A DNA stretch of 64,000 nucleotides from Bacillus sp. 165 (GTDB lineage: Bacteria; Bacillota; Bacilli; Bacillales; Bacillaceae_G). A program made the translations under genes and the position numbers. The stretch spans positions 47,960 through 111,959 of the forward strand of contig NZ_JAGHKQ010000009.1 of assembly GCF_017742235.1 (NCBI RefSeq), read 5' to 3'. Below, in pieces: positions 8,421-17,451 of the stretch; position 1 is the first letter of the stretch, and the number at the start of each line of letters is the position of its first letter. A model generated the notes under the pieces. It made no database searches. It was not told the origin of the DNA and saw only the letters and a list, made by a program, of their open reading frames with translations.

Positions 8421-9707
8421 TCATAACTTGAGGAAGTTAAATGTACGATTTTTACGAGATTCACTTATACTGAGTAATTGTATATATTGCTCTTCTTGAT
8501 GAGGGGCTGCATCATATCTGTATTTCCAAAAGGATAACAAGCATTTATGAAACCGTTCCATATTTCTAATGTTATACGCTGCATAAGCTACATCGAGTAA
8601 CGTAGTTATCCCTTCTGAAAAAAGACTCCTTTTACATTGATACAAAGCATATGCATAACGAAAATCTAAGTACATCTTTTCCTTTAGCCAAGGCTCCTTG
8701 CTTACAGCCATATCTTCAATTACATGCCGAAATTTATCTAGCAGCCGCGACGCATCGTCTAAACGATTTAAGTGCACATAAGCTTCCAAAACTCTTGGTA
8801 ATCCAACATAAATATCGGCTCGCTCTTCTAACCATGTTAAATACTCATCCACATATTCTAAATAACCGTAATCTAACAGCGTAACATAACGGTTTCCTAT
8901 AGCCATATCAGCGAAAAAATCATCTACTTTTGCATATTGATCGGTAAGAGCTAATACTTCTTCAATGGAAGCGCCAAGACGCGTTAGCGCAAATCCTTTA
9001 TACATAATGGCTCGAGCATAGTACTCTCCTTCACCTGTCATACGTTCCAGTCTTTCTGCGTAATGCAGCACCTCAAGCCATTCCTCGCGTCGATAATACA
9101 TAGCCATCACCCACATGACAGCCTCTTTCCTTATGTCTTCCGGAATATATGCCATGTGTTCTAACACTTGCACCAATGCATGCTCTGCTTTTTCAGTAAG
9201 TCTTACAATATAAAAGCGCCTGAAATAACTGATGGCTACCTGCTCAGAAAAACGATCCGGCATACTTTCAATAATAACCTCATATAACCGCAATGCTTCT
9301 CGTTCCTTCCCTTCTTGAAACAGCTGTTCAGCAACTGAAAATATGTAGGTTAAATTTTTATTGCGTATTGTTTTCAATTTTTCCTCTAACATTATAGTTA
9401 ACACTTCATCACATAGTTCTTTATACTTTTCAGCCGCACATTTGTATAAAAACTGGCTGCCTCTCCGTTTATCCAAATGACCCTTCTCATTGAAGCACTC
9501 CTCTATATAACAGGAATACAACGCACCTTCCGCTAACCCAAGTGCATTCGTAATTGCATCCAAACAGCGTAAAGAAAGAGGGTGCTTATGATTGAAAATG
9601 CGGCTGATTTCACTAATATGGATACCTGAATGATTGGCTAAATCCGTTTTACTCCATTGCTTCATTTCCATATAATGTTGAATCTCTTGAAATAAAGAGG
9701 CGTTCAT
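8421..9707 (-). CDS. HTH (XRE) regulator with C-terminal TPR-like repeats
   Basis: A 428-residue protein with an N-terminal XRE helix-turn-helix (about 5-60: WSKTDLANHSGIHISEISRIF) followed by a long all-helical region with TPR-like pairs (for example EREALRLYEVIIESMP and EWLEVLHYAERLERM). This is the architecture of RRNPP-like regulators (PlcR, NprR, Rap/Rgg relatives), which often bind secreted peptides. No Phr-like pheromone gene was found next to it. The following gene encodes a secreted protein far larger than a pheromone precursor. Targets unknown. Confidence 0.75.
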   Translation of the reverse strand: MNASLFQEIQHYMEMKQWSKTDLANHSGIHISEISRIFNHKHPLSLRCLDAITNALGLAEGALYSCYIEECFNEKGHLDKRRGSQFLYKCAAEKYKELCDEVLTIMLEEKLKTIRNKNLTYIFSVAEQLFQEGKEREALRLYEVIIESMPDRFSEQVAISYFRRFYIVRLTEKAEHALVQVLEHMAYIPEDIRKEAVMWVMAMYYRREEWLEVLHYAERLERMTGEGEYYARAIMYKGFALTRLGASIEEVLALTDQYAKVDDFFADMAIGNRYVTLLDYGYLEYVDEYLTWLEERADIYVGLPRVLEAYVHLNRLDDASRLLDKFRHVIEDMAVSKEPWLKEKMYLDFRYAYALYQCKRSLFSEGITTLLDVAYAAYNIRNMERFHKCLLSFWKYRYDAAPHQEEQYIQLLSISESRKNRTFNFLKL

Positions 9708-9846
9708 TCAATTCACCCGCTTTCTAAGTATCAATAGGAAATATAAAAGATATAAATATCATACATTATTTTCTGAATATTTTCACTTAATAAAAAATGA
9801 AGTTTTATACAGCCACCGCTCATATGCTCCCTTCCTAAAAATAAAA

Positions 9847-9884
9847 AACACCGCTCTTATCTATCCAAAGATAAGAACGGTGTT
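9847..9884 (-). terminator. Intrinsic terminator for the minus-strand pseudogene
   Basis: AACACCG-TCTTATCT pairs with AGATAAGA-CGGTGTT. On the minus strand the run TTTTTTATTTTT follows. It lies just beyond the stop at 9939. Confidence 0.8.
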
Positions 9885-9938
9885 AATCACAAGAGCCAGC
9901 TGCAACTTACGAATATGTTCAAACGCATTTATTTACCT

Positions 9939-10373
9939 TTACTCTCTAACTCCTTCTTGCAAGTTCAAATTCATATGATCAACTTGCTTTCCGCCAACCA
10001 TAATTTTCCCTGATTGGATAGTAAACAGCTTATCAAACTGCACTATGCTTCCATCAAATAAGCCTACGTTTATGACTTTATACTTACCATCTGGCAAACG
10101 GAATTTGAAGCTGCCATCAAAATCGATTCAACCCCAGTAACCTTGCAGTTCATTCCCGTCTTTATCAAGAGAAACAATAGACACAGCCCCCTCTTGAACT
10201 ACTTTCTTTCCATCATACACTACACCTGTTAACGTAATAGGTGCTACCGTTAGTTCTAATTTTTCTTTTTTCTTCCCATCAACGAATAGTTGACCAGATT
10301 TAATGCTGAAGAGCTTCAAGGATGAATCTGAAGTTCCATCATATAAAGATATTTCCATTGCTTCATATTGCAT
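9939..10373 (-). pseudogene. Remnant of a beta-sandwich repeat protein with in-frame TGA
   Basis: One frame stays open for 145 codons except for a TGA at 10128-10130. Upstream it reads VYDGKKVVQEGAVSIVSLDK and downstream FDGSFKFRLPDGKYKVINVG, the style of a carboxypeptidase-regulatory/transthyretin-like module. The two flanks contain a duplicated unit (SLKLFSIKSGQLFVDGKK versus FDKLFTIQSGKIMVGGKQ), so the parent protein had tandem repeats. The 5' end abuts the stop of the GNAT gene with no ribosome site, so the N-terminal portion is lost as well. Probably once an exported protein. Confidence 0.7.
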
Positions 10374-10376
10374 TAG

Positions 10377-10910
10377 CTATTGTAATGCAATCCAAAACCG
10401 CTTCACAACATTCCCGTCTTCTTCCTCATAACTTCTATCTGGCACACCACCGTTGTTTATAATTGTTTTCTCAGATCCTATATTCGTCTCATCGCACACA
10501 ACAAGAGCTCTTTTAATTCCTAATTCCTTAGCTTTTTCTAATGCTAATGCAAGCAGCTTTGTTGCATAGCCTTTTTGCCTTTCTGAAGGACGTATTCCGT
10601 ATCCGATATGACCACCGCAATTCAAAAGTTTCTCCGTTAATGTATGGCGAATATTCACTACTCCGAGTACTCTTTTATCCTCATTTACAAGCCAGAAGGT
10701 AGAATCTGGCACCCATCCGCTTGGAAGATTTTCTCCTTTTTCAGAATCAAGCAAAGACTGAAGCATCCCTTGAAAATCGGAAGGGTCCTTACTAATGACC
10801 CATGGCACCATTGTTTCTCTGCTTTCTTTCCATTCCGTATAAAATGATAGATACTCGTCCTGTAATTCCATAATCGGTTTCGTTAAAAACACATGCCTCA
10901 TACGTTTCAT
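10377..10910 (-). CDS. GNAT family N-acetyltransferase
   Basis: A 177-residue GNAT. The acetyl-CoA loop RQKGYATKLL and the preceding HIGYGIRPSE strand are typical, followed by ALVVCDETNIGSEKTIINNGG, a pattern common in acetyltransferases of the YesJ/RimJ-like branch. It starts MKRMRHVFL behind an AGGGGATG-rich leader. Its stop lies 3 nt before the truncated pseudogene at 9939-10373, which suggests a deletion joined the two. Substrate unknown. Confidence 0.8.
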   Translation of the reverse strand: MKRMRHVFLTKPIMELQDEYLSFYTEWKESRETMVPWVISKDPSDFQGMLQSLLDSEKGENLPSGWVPDSTFWLVNEDKRVLGVVNIRHTLTEKLLNCGGHIGYGIRPSERQKGYATKLLALALEKAKELGIKRALVVCDETNIGSEKTIINNGGVPDRSYEEEDGNVVKRFWIALQ

Positions 10911-11003
10911 CCCCTAGCAATAAATTTTAACCATTCTATCATGATATATGAAAGACGGAAAGACAGAGCTGAAACAGTAAAAAAGAAGCATAGTAGACCA
11001 ACT

Positions 11004-11450
11004 CTACGCTTCTTTTTTATAATATTGTTCCATTGTATTCTTTACAAAAAGCTGCGCATCCTTCTCAATCCAGCGCTCTTCGTAATTCAACCGGCGTTCC
11101 TTATAAAATACATCCCGTATCGTTTTCTCTTCAAACTGCATATCATGCCGTAGTTCATGCAGCAATGTTCCCAAAAGTACCTCATATTCCTCCCACTGAA
11201 ACACAAAAATCAATCGTGCTCCCGGATGATATAATCCAGAAAGCGGATACAAAAATTCCTCTTCTTCTTCTCCCAAGACGGATAAAATAGCATTAGCATC
11301 ACATGTATCACAAAATAATACACGTACCTCCCGTTCCATCATTAGTGAAAAGATATCTTGTTGTAACTTATGGAGATCCCACGGAAATTCCTCATCCAGC
11401 ACATACCAAAGACCTGCTTGCTGAAACACTCTTTGAAATGGGAATTGCAT
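11004..11450 (-). CDS. HExxH-type hypothetical protein (putative metallopeptidase-like)
   Basis: A 148-residue protein with a central LLHELRHDMQFEE motif. The HELRH core matches HExxH and could bind zinc. Acidic runs and aromatic residues flank it, and there is no signal peptide. I start at the ATG at 11450, which has a GGGAGA site at good spacing; an earlier ATG at 11468 has a weaker one. Proteins of this size with HELRH occur as uncharacterised DUF families in Bacillus. Peptidase activity is only a possibility. Confidence 0.55.
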   Translation of the reverse strand: MQFPFQRVFQQAGLWYVLDEEFPWDLHKLQQDIFSLMMEREVRVLFCDTCDANAILSVLGEEEEEFLYPLSGLYHPGARLIFVFQWEEYEVLLGTLLHELRHDMQFEEKTIRDVFYKERRLNYEERWIEKDAQLFVKNTMEQYYKKEA

Positions 11451-11576
11451 TTCCTTTCTCCCTTCCATATCTCTTTTATATAGGTGTATAGTACACTTAG
11501 ATGTTTTAGTACTGTTATTTCACTTTTTGCAGGGAACTATACTAGAAACAAGGTAAACACATACCTTCTTATTTCA

Positions 11577-12379
11577 TTATCTCTTGTATTTTATCGCATA
11601 CACCTCGTGGCGACGGTCTTTCAGCTGACGTACTGTACCAGACTGACGCTGTCTTCGTAAAATTTCGAGGTCCACATCACCTATAATGACCATTTCAATA
11701 TTAGGATTACACTCTCCTACCATGCCGTCTCGTACAAATTCAAAATCAGACGGCGCAAAAATGGCAGATTGTGCATATTGAACATCCATATTTTCTACTT
11801 CCGGCAGGTTTCCTACCGTTCCTGCAATAACCGTATATATTTGATTTTCAACAGCACGCGCTTGTACACAATAACGTACGCGCAAATATCCTTGCCTATC
11901 TTCCGTACAGAATGGCGTAAAAATGACTTTCGCTCCCATATCAGTTGCAATGCGGGCAAGTTCTGGGAACTCAATATCATAGCAAATTTGAATGGTAATT
12001 TTTCCGCAATCGGTATCAAATACTCGGACTCGATCACTTTGGGTAATCTCCCACCACTTACGCTCATTCGGTGTGATATGGATTTTATACTGCTTTCAAT
12101 CGTTCGATTCCTTCTAAATAAATAAGCAATATTATAAATATGCTCTCCCTCTTCTACAAAGTGAGAACCGCCGATGATGTTGACATCGTATCGAACAGCA
12201 AGCTCTGTAAACAGATTAATATACTCTGTCGTATATTCTGTAATACGCTGTACAGCCAAACTAGGGGACCTTTCTGATAAAAATGACATAAGCTGTGTTG
12301 TAAAAATCTCAGGAAACACAACAAAGTCAGCTTCAGCATCCGAAGTAAAATACACAATAATTGAGGCCGATAATTTCTT
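11577..12379 (-). pseudogene. Decayed GNAT/carbon-nitrogen hydrolase (YhcX-like); nitrilase half only
   Basis: The nitrilase triad is all encoded: Glu in FVVFPEIFTTQL, Lys in KIHITPNER, and Cys in [11 protein letters not shown]. It is split between two frames by a one-base shift near 12091-12097. Codons remain open 5' only to a stop at 12380-12382, so the N-terminal part, which in YhcX-type proteins is an acetyltransferase domain, is missing. Two lesions (5' loss and frameshift) make function unlikely. The parent family hydrolyses or condenses amides; its substrate is not known. Confidence 0.8.
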
Positions 12380-12474
12380 TTATTCCTCTATCGATACAAA
12401 ATAAGGTATCCAATCACCATTAAATCTGCAAGCAGATAGCTCCTTTCCCTATACTTCTTTATCTAAAAGAACGC

Positions 12475-12494
12475 TTCTTAAGAAATCTTAAGAA
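12475..12494. promoter_or_regulatory. Tandem TCTTAAGAA repeat upstream of the VTT gene
   Basis: Two copies of TCTTAAGAA lie at 12476-12484 and 12486-12494, exactly 10 nt apart (one helical turn). Each is built around the palindrome CTTAAG. It is a candidate activator or repressor site; the factor is unknown. Confidence 0.4.
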
Positions 12495-12568
12495 TTGTAT
12501 CAAGAATGTTTTAAGTTTTGTTTTATATACTCAAAATAACGAATCCTTCATAAAAAAGGAGAATAGCA

Positions 12569-13225
12569 ATGAAAAAACTCTGGCCGGTTATCCTTATGCT
12601 CGTGTGGATAATGATGTTTGGATTTGCCTATAAACTTGGTTTTACAAATATGAGTATAGAAGAGTTACAGCACCTCGTGAAAAGTGTACAATCGTATGCT
12701 TATATCGTTTTTATTTTATTATTTACAAGCCGTTTATTACTATTTATTCCGAGTTCCGTTTTTATTGTAGCAGGGGGTATTATCTTTTCACCGCTGGAAA
12801 GTATTCCAATGGCATTTTGCAGTATGTTCCTTGCAGAAACCATTATTTATATTATCGCCAGACACTTTGCAGACTCTCCAGTTCATCGTTATATTTCTAA
12901 AAAGTATCCACAAGTATATCTTGCTATGGAAAAAAATCAATCGAAATATTTATTTCTGGTTGTCGCAAGCCCAATGGCACCTACAGACGCAGCCTGCTTT
13001 GTTGCAGCATCAATGAAGATGAAATATGGAAAATTTATTATGACTGTATTAGCCGGCAATATTCCTATTATCTTACTGTATACATTCTTTGGAAAAACAT
13101 TAATCCACTCACCAGCGTGGGGAATTGTGATGGGAGCCATCCTCATTTTCTTATGTATTGCAGTATCAATCAACAGAAAAAAACGGAATAAGCATCGTCT
13201 AGAGGCACAGGAGCATACCATTTAA
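12569..13225 (+). CDS. TVP38/TMEM64 (VTT/SNARE-associated) family membrane protein
   Basis: A 218-residue integral membrane protein with the VTT/DedA fold: helices near 5-25, 45-65, 70-100, 130-160 and 180-200. The re-entrant segment SRLLLFIPSSVFIVAGGIIF and SPMAPTDAACFVAASMKMKY are characteristic. Family members affect membrane lipid distribution. An AAAAAGGAG site precedes the ATG, and the Lys/Arg/His-rich tail is cytoplasmic. The tandem TCTTAAGAA repeat about 75 nt upstream may regulate it. Confidence 0.85.
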   Translation: MKKLWPVILMLVWIMMFGFAYKLGFTNMSIEELQHLVKSVQSYAYIVFILLFTSRLLLFIPSSVFIVAGGIIFSPLESIPMAFCSMFLAETIIYIIARHFADSPVHRYISKKYPQVYLAMEKNQSKYLFLVVASPMAPTDAACFVAASMKMKYGKFIMTVLAGNIPIILLYTFFGKTLIHSPAWGIVMGAILIFLCIAVSINRKKRNKHRLEAQEHTI

Positions 13226-13653
13226 TCTCTCATTACTACAAAAAAACAGTTCACAAAACAGCCTGCTCTCTTTCTTTTAATGGGGACAGGCTGTTCCTCT
13301 AGAAAAAGGAGGATAAAAGCCCTGTTCATACGGAGGAAAATAGGCTAAGGCAAACAACTCATTTTAGACACTTTTCCACTTTGATGTACTTATACTATTA
13401 TTGATACCTTGTCCAACTCCAAACTGCTATTTATCCAGTATTGCGAACTGACTGCCAACAGCAACGCTGTCCAGATACTAAAGCACAACTATACAACCAA
13501 CTCTCTACAAAGCAGTCTAATCCCCCTAACACTATACCACCTCAATATAATCGAACAGGAAACAGCTATCGGTGTAATTGGACAAGTTTATCAGTATGTA
13601 AAACACATCACACGTAACATGCTTTACATTTATAAAAAGAAAGGATGGAAAAA
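13226..13653 (+). other. Intergenic leader upstream of phaR
   Basis: It holds one hairpin (13257-13295, AACAGCCTG / CAGGCTGTT, no T tract) and otherwise no convincing gene. An open stretch at 13409-13672 starts with TTG, lacks a ribosome site and overlaps phaR. Promoter elements for phaR could not be fixed with confidence. Confidence 0.45.
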
Positions 13654-14124
13654 ATGTCCCACAATACTATAGATTTCTATAACACTTTAAAAAAACTGGG
13701 GTTCCAATTGGAGCAACAAGCCAATGAGCTGATTCACAATCAAGTAAATAAAGAAGAGATTTTTGAGTTCGTTACTGCCCAAGCTCAGTCTCACTCCAAT
13801 ACAATTAAGCAGCTGCATGAGCTTATAGAAATCTTATCAGTTCAATTTAATTTCCCTACAAAGACAGATGCAGCCAATATCGCAAAGCTCATTATCCAAG
13901 TAGAAGAAAAGCTCGATATGATGGAGGAACATATTTTATATTTAATGGATTCTGTTGAAGAATTGAAACAACACCTGCCGAATGAAGAAATAACAAGATC
14001 TTTTCTACCATTAAAACCATCGCATAATAGGTTAAAAGAAATTCAAAGCCAGCTGATAATGAACGTTTTCTCTCAAATAAACGCTCCTCTTCCCTCGACA
14101 AAGAATACTACGGAGGAACAATAA
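13654..14124 (+). CDS. phaR: PHA synthase subunit PhaR-like
   Basis: A 156-residue hydrophilic, helical protein (long amphipathic stretches around 15-125) placed directly before phaC, the position of PhaR in class IV polyhydroxyalkanoate synthases. PhaR is required there for PhaC activity at the granule surface. I start at the ATG at 13654, which has AAAGGA at proper spacing. The stop TAA shares its last base with the phaC ATG, so the two are translationally coupled. The sequence is divergent and the call rests mainly on context. Confidence 0.7.
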   Translation: MSHNTIDFYNTLKKLGFQLEQQANELIHNQVNKEEIFEFVTAQAQSHSNTIKQLHELIEILSVQFNFPTKTDAANIAKLIIQVEEKLDMMEEHILYLMDSVEELKQHLPNEEITRSFLPLKPSHNRLKEIQSQLIMNVFSQINAPLPSTKNTTEEQ

Positions 14125-15197
14125 TGGAAAAACATGCCCCTTCATCAGAACTGGAGCAAGAGTACACACGCTGGAAGAATTTTTTTAATGCATTGACACC
14201 ATTGGATCCGAGTATTAAAGAGGGCGTAACCCTCCGGCAATGGATTTGGAAAAAGAACAAGGCAACAGTATGGTATTACCCCGCTGTGCAAAAAAAATAT
14301 ACTGTGCCCTTATTCCTCGTATATTCTCTTGTTAACCAGCCTTTTATTCTCGATTTAGAAAAAGGCTCCAGTATGATTGAAGCATTTGTTAATAGCGGAT
14401 ATGACGTATATTTACTAGACTTTGGCATTCCCGGCTATGAAGATAAAGATATTTCTATAGATAACTATATCTTCGATTATATCCAGCAGGCAGTCAAACG
14501 GGTGCTGCGCCATTCCAATGCTCAAGAAATTACAATAATCGGTTATTGTGTTGGCGGAACACTTGCAACCATATATACGGCCCTTGCTGAAGAGCCTATC
14601 AAAAACCTCATTCTTTCCGTTTCACCGATTGACGTTAGTGTCGTCCCTATTCTAGATAAGTGGGCTCAGGCACTCAGGGAAGGCAACATAGATTTCGAAC
14701 CGATTATCGATGCTTATGGAATTATCCCAGCAAGCTTCATGAAATCAGGACTGCGGTTTGTTTCTTCACCAATTTATTTCACCCCTTATTTGTCACTTCT
14801 TAACCGTGCATATGATGAACAATACGTAGAAAGATGGCGCCGTTTTAAATACTGGGTTGATGGACATATTCCGTTTACTGGTGCGGCTATGAAGCAACTG
14901 CTAAATGATATCGGGAAAGACAATAAGCTTATAAAAAATGAAATGGTTATTCGTGATCAAATTGTTGATTTGGCTAATATACAAGCAAACCTACTCGTCC
15001 TTTGTGCAAACGGTGACCGATTAGTTCCAAAAGAGCTAAGCTCCTCACTAATAGATGCGGTTTCAAGTGAAGATAAGACGTATCACATCATTACAGGAGG
15101 CCATGCTATCAATGCAGCTAACGGTAATCTGCCTGATTATCTGAATGATTGGTTATCTTCACGATCAGGGCTTATTAATGACTTAAACGAAAAATAA
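14124..15197 (+). CDS. phaC: Class IV poly-3-hydroxyalkanoate synthase subunit PhaC
   Basis: A 357-residue alpha/beta-hydrolase-fold PHA synthase that polymerises hydroxyacyl-CoA at granules. The catalytic Cys142 lies in the lipase-like box GYCVGG. Asp298 (NGDRLVP) and His327 (GGHAIN) complete the triad. DVYLLDFGIPG and the length match the class III/IV enzymes. It overlaps phaR by 1 nt. The usual phaB between them, and phaP/phaQ nearby, are absent. The sequence differs clearly from the classical Bacillus PhaC, so this may be a second-type synthase. Confidence 0.88.
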   Translation: MEKHAPSSELEQEYTRWKNFFNALTPLDPSIKEGVTLRQWIWKKNKATVWYYPAVQKKYTVPLFLVYSLVNQPFILDLEKGSSMIEAFVNSGYDVYLLDFGIPGYEDKDISIDNYIFDYIQQAVKRVLRHSNAQEITIIGYCVGGTLATIYTALAEEPIKNLILSVSPIDVSVVPILDKWAQALREGNIDFEPIIDAYGIIPASFMKSGLRFVSSPIYFTPYLSLLNRAYDEQYVERWRRFKYWVDGHIPFTGAAMKQLLNDIGKDNKLIKNEMVIRDQIVDLANIQANLLVLCANGDRLVPKELSSSLIDAVSSEDKTYHIITGGHAINAANGNLPDYLNDWLSSRSGLINDLNEK

Positions 15198-15270
15198 ATG
15201 AAAGATAGGAGGTAGCCAAAATATATTTTCTGTATTACCACGCATATACAAATCGTGTATATAAAAATAC

Positions 15271-15306
15271 ATCCCCCTGTATCGCTTCTTTAGGATTTGG
15301 GGGGAT
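15271..15306 (+). terminator. Probable terminator after phaC
   Basis: ATCCCCC pairs with GGGGGAT across a 21-nt loop and TTGTTTAT follows on the plus strand. Confidence 0.55.
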
Positions 15307-15364
15307 TGTTTATAGAGACTTTTTTGCATATATTAACGATCTTTAGTTAAGTTCCTTCAACCAT

Positions 15365-15402
15365 TCCCCCCTCTTAATTCCCTTCATGAATTAAGAGGGG
15401 GG
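15365..15402. terminator. Long hairpin at the end of the TetR gene
   Basis: CCCCCCTCTTAATTC pairs perfectly with its complement across 7 nt. It includes the TetR stop codon. T tracts are weak on both sides, so termination strength is uncertain. Confidence 0.5.
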
Positions 15403-16010
15403 ATTTGCAAATATCCTAGCATCATTTCTTCGCTTTTCTTCAAGCTTTCTCTATATAGCCTATCTTCACCGACCACCGAATAATGAAGAGAGAGACCATC
15501 GATGCTTCCCCAAAAAAAGCTCGCCATTACATAGGAATCAATGTGTTTATGAAACTCCCCATTCTCCTTACCCTCTTCAATAATATTTTGGATAGAATTA
15601 ATATATTGCTCTTTATAGCGGTTTATCATGATATTTTTTATATTCTCATAGCGGGCTGAGTTAATCCAAAACTCCATATGCACCCGAATCATCGCCTGCC
15701 ACTCTGAACTTGATTTTACTTCCTGATAGATGCGGAACCATTCTTTCATTTTTCCAGTCGCCGTTTCAATCGTTTGAAACCGCTCTTTCATCACTAAAAA
15801 AGCAGCCTCCGTCCTCTCTTCCATCAGTGCAATATACAATTCCTCTTTGCTCTTAAAATAGTGATATATTAATCCTTTACTTGTCTTGGAATATGCTGCG
15901 ATATCATCCATAGTTGTTGTGTGATACCCTTTTTCCGAAAAACATTGCAAAGCGCTTTCTAAAATCAGTTTCCGTTTCTGTGCCTTATATTTCTCAGAAA
16001 CCTTCGGCAT
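15384..16010 (-). CDS. TetR/AcrR family regulator
   Basis: A 208-residue regulator with an N-terminal TetR helix-turn-helix (about 10-60: ALQCFSEKGYHTTTMDDIAAY, then GLIYHYFKSKEELY) and a helical ligand-binding C-terminal domain. It points toward phaRC (convergent) and away from the GNAT genes. Its targets are not evident: neither neighbouring promoter shows an obvious TetR palindrome. A role in PHA or fatty-acid control is possible only by proximity. Confidence 0.85.
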   Translation of the reverse strand: MPKVSEKYKAQKRKLILESALQCFSEKGYHTTTMDDIAAYSKTSKGLIYHYFKSKEELYIALMEERTEAAFLVMKERFQTIETATGKMKEWFRIYQEVKSSSEWQAMIRVHMEFWINSARYENIKNIMINRYKEQYINSIQNIIEEGKENGEFHKHIDSYVMASFFWGSIDGLSLHYSVVGEDRLYRESLKKSEEMMLGYLQIPPLNS

Positions 16011-16069
16011 ACTAACATCTCCTTGATAGCTTTATCATTTTCAAAGTGTGCCAATGTTTCTTTTTGTTT

Positions 16070-16576
16070 TTAACGTGAGGCACGTTGAATAGAAAAGTAC
16101 TTCAAATCTATATCCCAAAGATGGATCTCCTTTTCATACTTCATTCCCACTTTGCGCAATACATTTTGTGAGGAAGTATGGTCCAGTTTCGTAAGTCCAA
16201 TGATTTTTCGTTTATTGAAAAGCTGCATACAGCCTGCTGCCGCTTCCGTCGCAAATCCCTGTCCCCAACTCTCCTTTTCCAGTGCATAAAGCAGTTCTGT
16301 CTCATGTAAAGCAGTAATATAATTAAAGCCGCAATGTCCGATTAACTCTTGATCGGTTTTCCTTATAATTGCCCACGTTCCGTACCCATACTTCTCCCAA
16401 TGGTGGATGAAAAAATTCATTAACTTTTGGGCCTCCTCAGATGTATAGCCACCTCCTTTGGGCAGCCATTTACCAACTTCCTGTTGTCCAAGAATGGTAG
16501 CATATTTCATACTGTCTTGTTCGGGATTAAACTTCCGGAGAATCAACCTGCTTGTCTCTATAGTTTTGATACTCAT
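16070..16576 (-). CDS. GNAT acetyltransferase, RimJ/RimL-like
   Basis: A 168-residue GNAT. It opens ETSRLILRKFNPEQ, has the WGQGFATEAA acetyl-CoA loop near residues 112-121, and ends with SQNVLRKVGMKYEKE, the pattern of RimJ/RimL-type acetyltransferases acting on protein N termini or small molecules. Its ATG overlaps the upstream GNAT stop by 4 nt (ATGA), implying coupled translation with that gene. Confidence 0.85.
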   Translation of the reverse strand: MSIKTIETSRLILRKFNPEQDSMKYATILGQQEVGKWLPKGGGYTSEEAQKLMNFFIHHWEKYGYGTWAIIRKTDQELIGHCGFNYITALHETELLYALEKESWGQGFATEAAAGCMQLFNKRKIIGLTKLDHTSSQNVLRKVGMKYEKEIHLWDIDLKYFSIQRASR

Positions 16577-17451
16577 TGAACATCTCCCTTGACCATAAAT
16601 ACTTGTTTCACATGCGTAGTAAAGCCTGCTTTCTGCAGCAATCGAAACGTTATTTGATTAGACTCGGGCAGGTTGACAGCCATACGCTGACAATTTAATT
16701 TCGGCTGATCAAATACAGTCCACAGTAAGGTCTGTATGACTGACTGTTCTTCTATACCAGGTGCGACTACACATTGATACAAAACGATTACTTTCACACT
16801 TCCGTCTTCACCCAATACCCGCTTATACAATGCATAGCCAACTATATTCCCTCCGTCATCTTTAGCAAGGATGCTTTCACCATTTTGAATATTGAACCAA
16901 TGTGTCTGCCACGGGATGATTGTTGGATAAAATGAGAGAGTACTTACAGCCTGCGGTATGCCTGTTTCAATTACCAGCTTTTCACTTTTCTGAAACCATT
17001 CCTTTTCTTTCGGACCTGACTGAACAAGATGCTGCAAATTATCCTTCACACGATAGCCCATTTGTTCATATAATGCAATCGCCCGTTCGTTTTCGCGAAC
17101 TGCTTCCAGCGTACAAATCTCTACCCCGTTCTCCTCATAAATCTTGAGAGCTTTTTGCATTAATGCCTTGCCAATTCCTTTACCGCGATAAGGGACAGCG
17201 ATGCCCGTTCCCCCGTTCCATGATACTTTTTTTCCATTAATGATGCGCATGCCGTTTAAAATCAATCCAATGGGAGTCTCTCCGTCAAATGCCACAATAG
17301 AATGCTCTGGTGAAAGTCCCTCAAAAGCAAGGCGATCCGTAAATCGTTTCACATCCATTGTCATAGTGAAATAATACTCTTCAAACCCTGTATTCCATGC
17401 CCTTAACGCATCATGTAATGTACAATCAACCAGCCTTTTTATTTCCGTCAT
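16573..17451 (-). CDS. Tandem-GNAT N-acetyltransferase
   Basis: A 292-residue protein with two GNAT domains. The first (about 1-140) has YRGKGIGKALMQ and ERAIALYEQMGYRV. The second (about 150-292) has a weaker acetyl-CoA region and ends NQITFRLLQKAGFTTH. I chose the ATG at 17451 because the AAAGGAGGT site sits 8 nt upstream; a GTG at 17460 lies inside that site. It overlaps the next GNAT by 4 nt in one operon. Substrate unknown. Confidence 0.82.
   Translation of the reverse strand: MTEIKRLVDCTLHDALRAWNTGFEEYYFTMTMDVKRFTDRLAFEGLSPEHSIVAFDGETPIGLILNGMRIINGKKVSWNGGTGIAVPYRGKGIGKALMQKALKIYEENGVEICTLEAVRENERAIALYEQMGYRVKDNLQHLVQSGPKEKEWFQKSEKLVIETGIPQAVSTLSFYPTIIPWQTHWFNIQNGESILAKDDGGNIVGYALYKRVLGEDGSVKVIVLYQCVVAPGIEEQSVIQTLLWTVFDQPKLNCQRMAVNLPESNQITFRLLQKAGFTTHVKQVFMVKGDVQ

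Noticed and set aside
13409..13672. 87-aa ORF before phaR
   Set aside because: TTG start without a ribosome site, overlaps phaR, and its amino-acid pattern is not protein-like.
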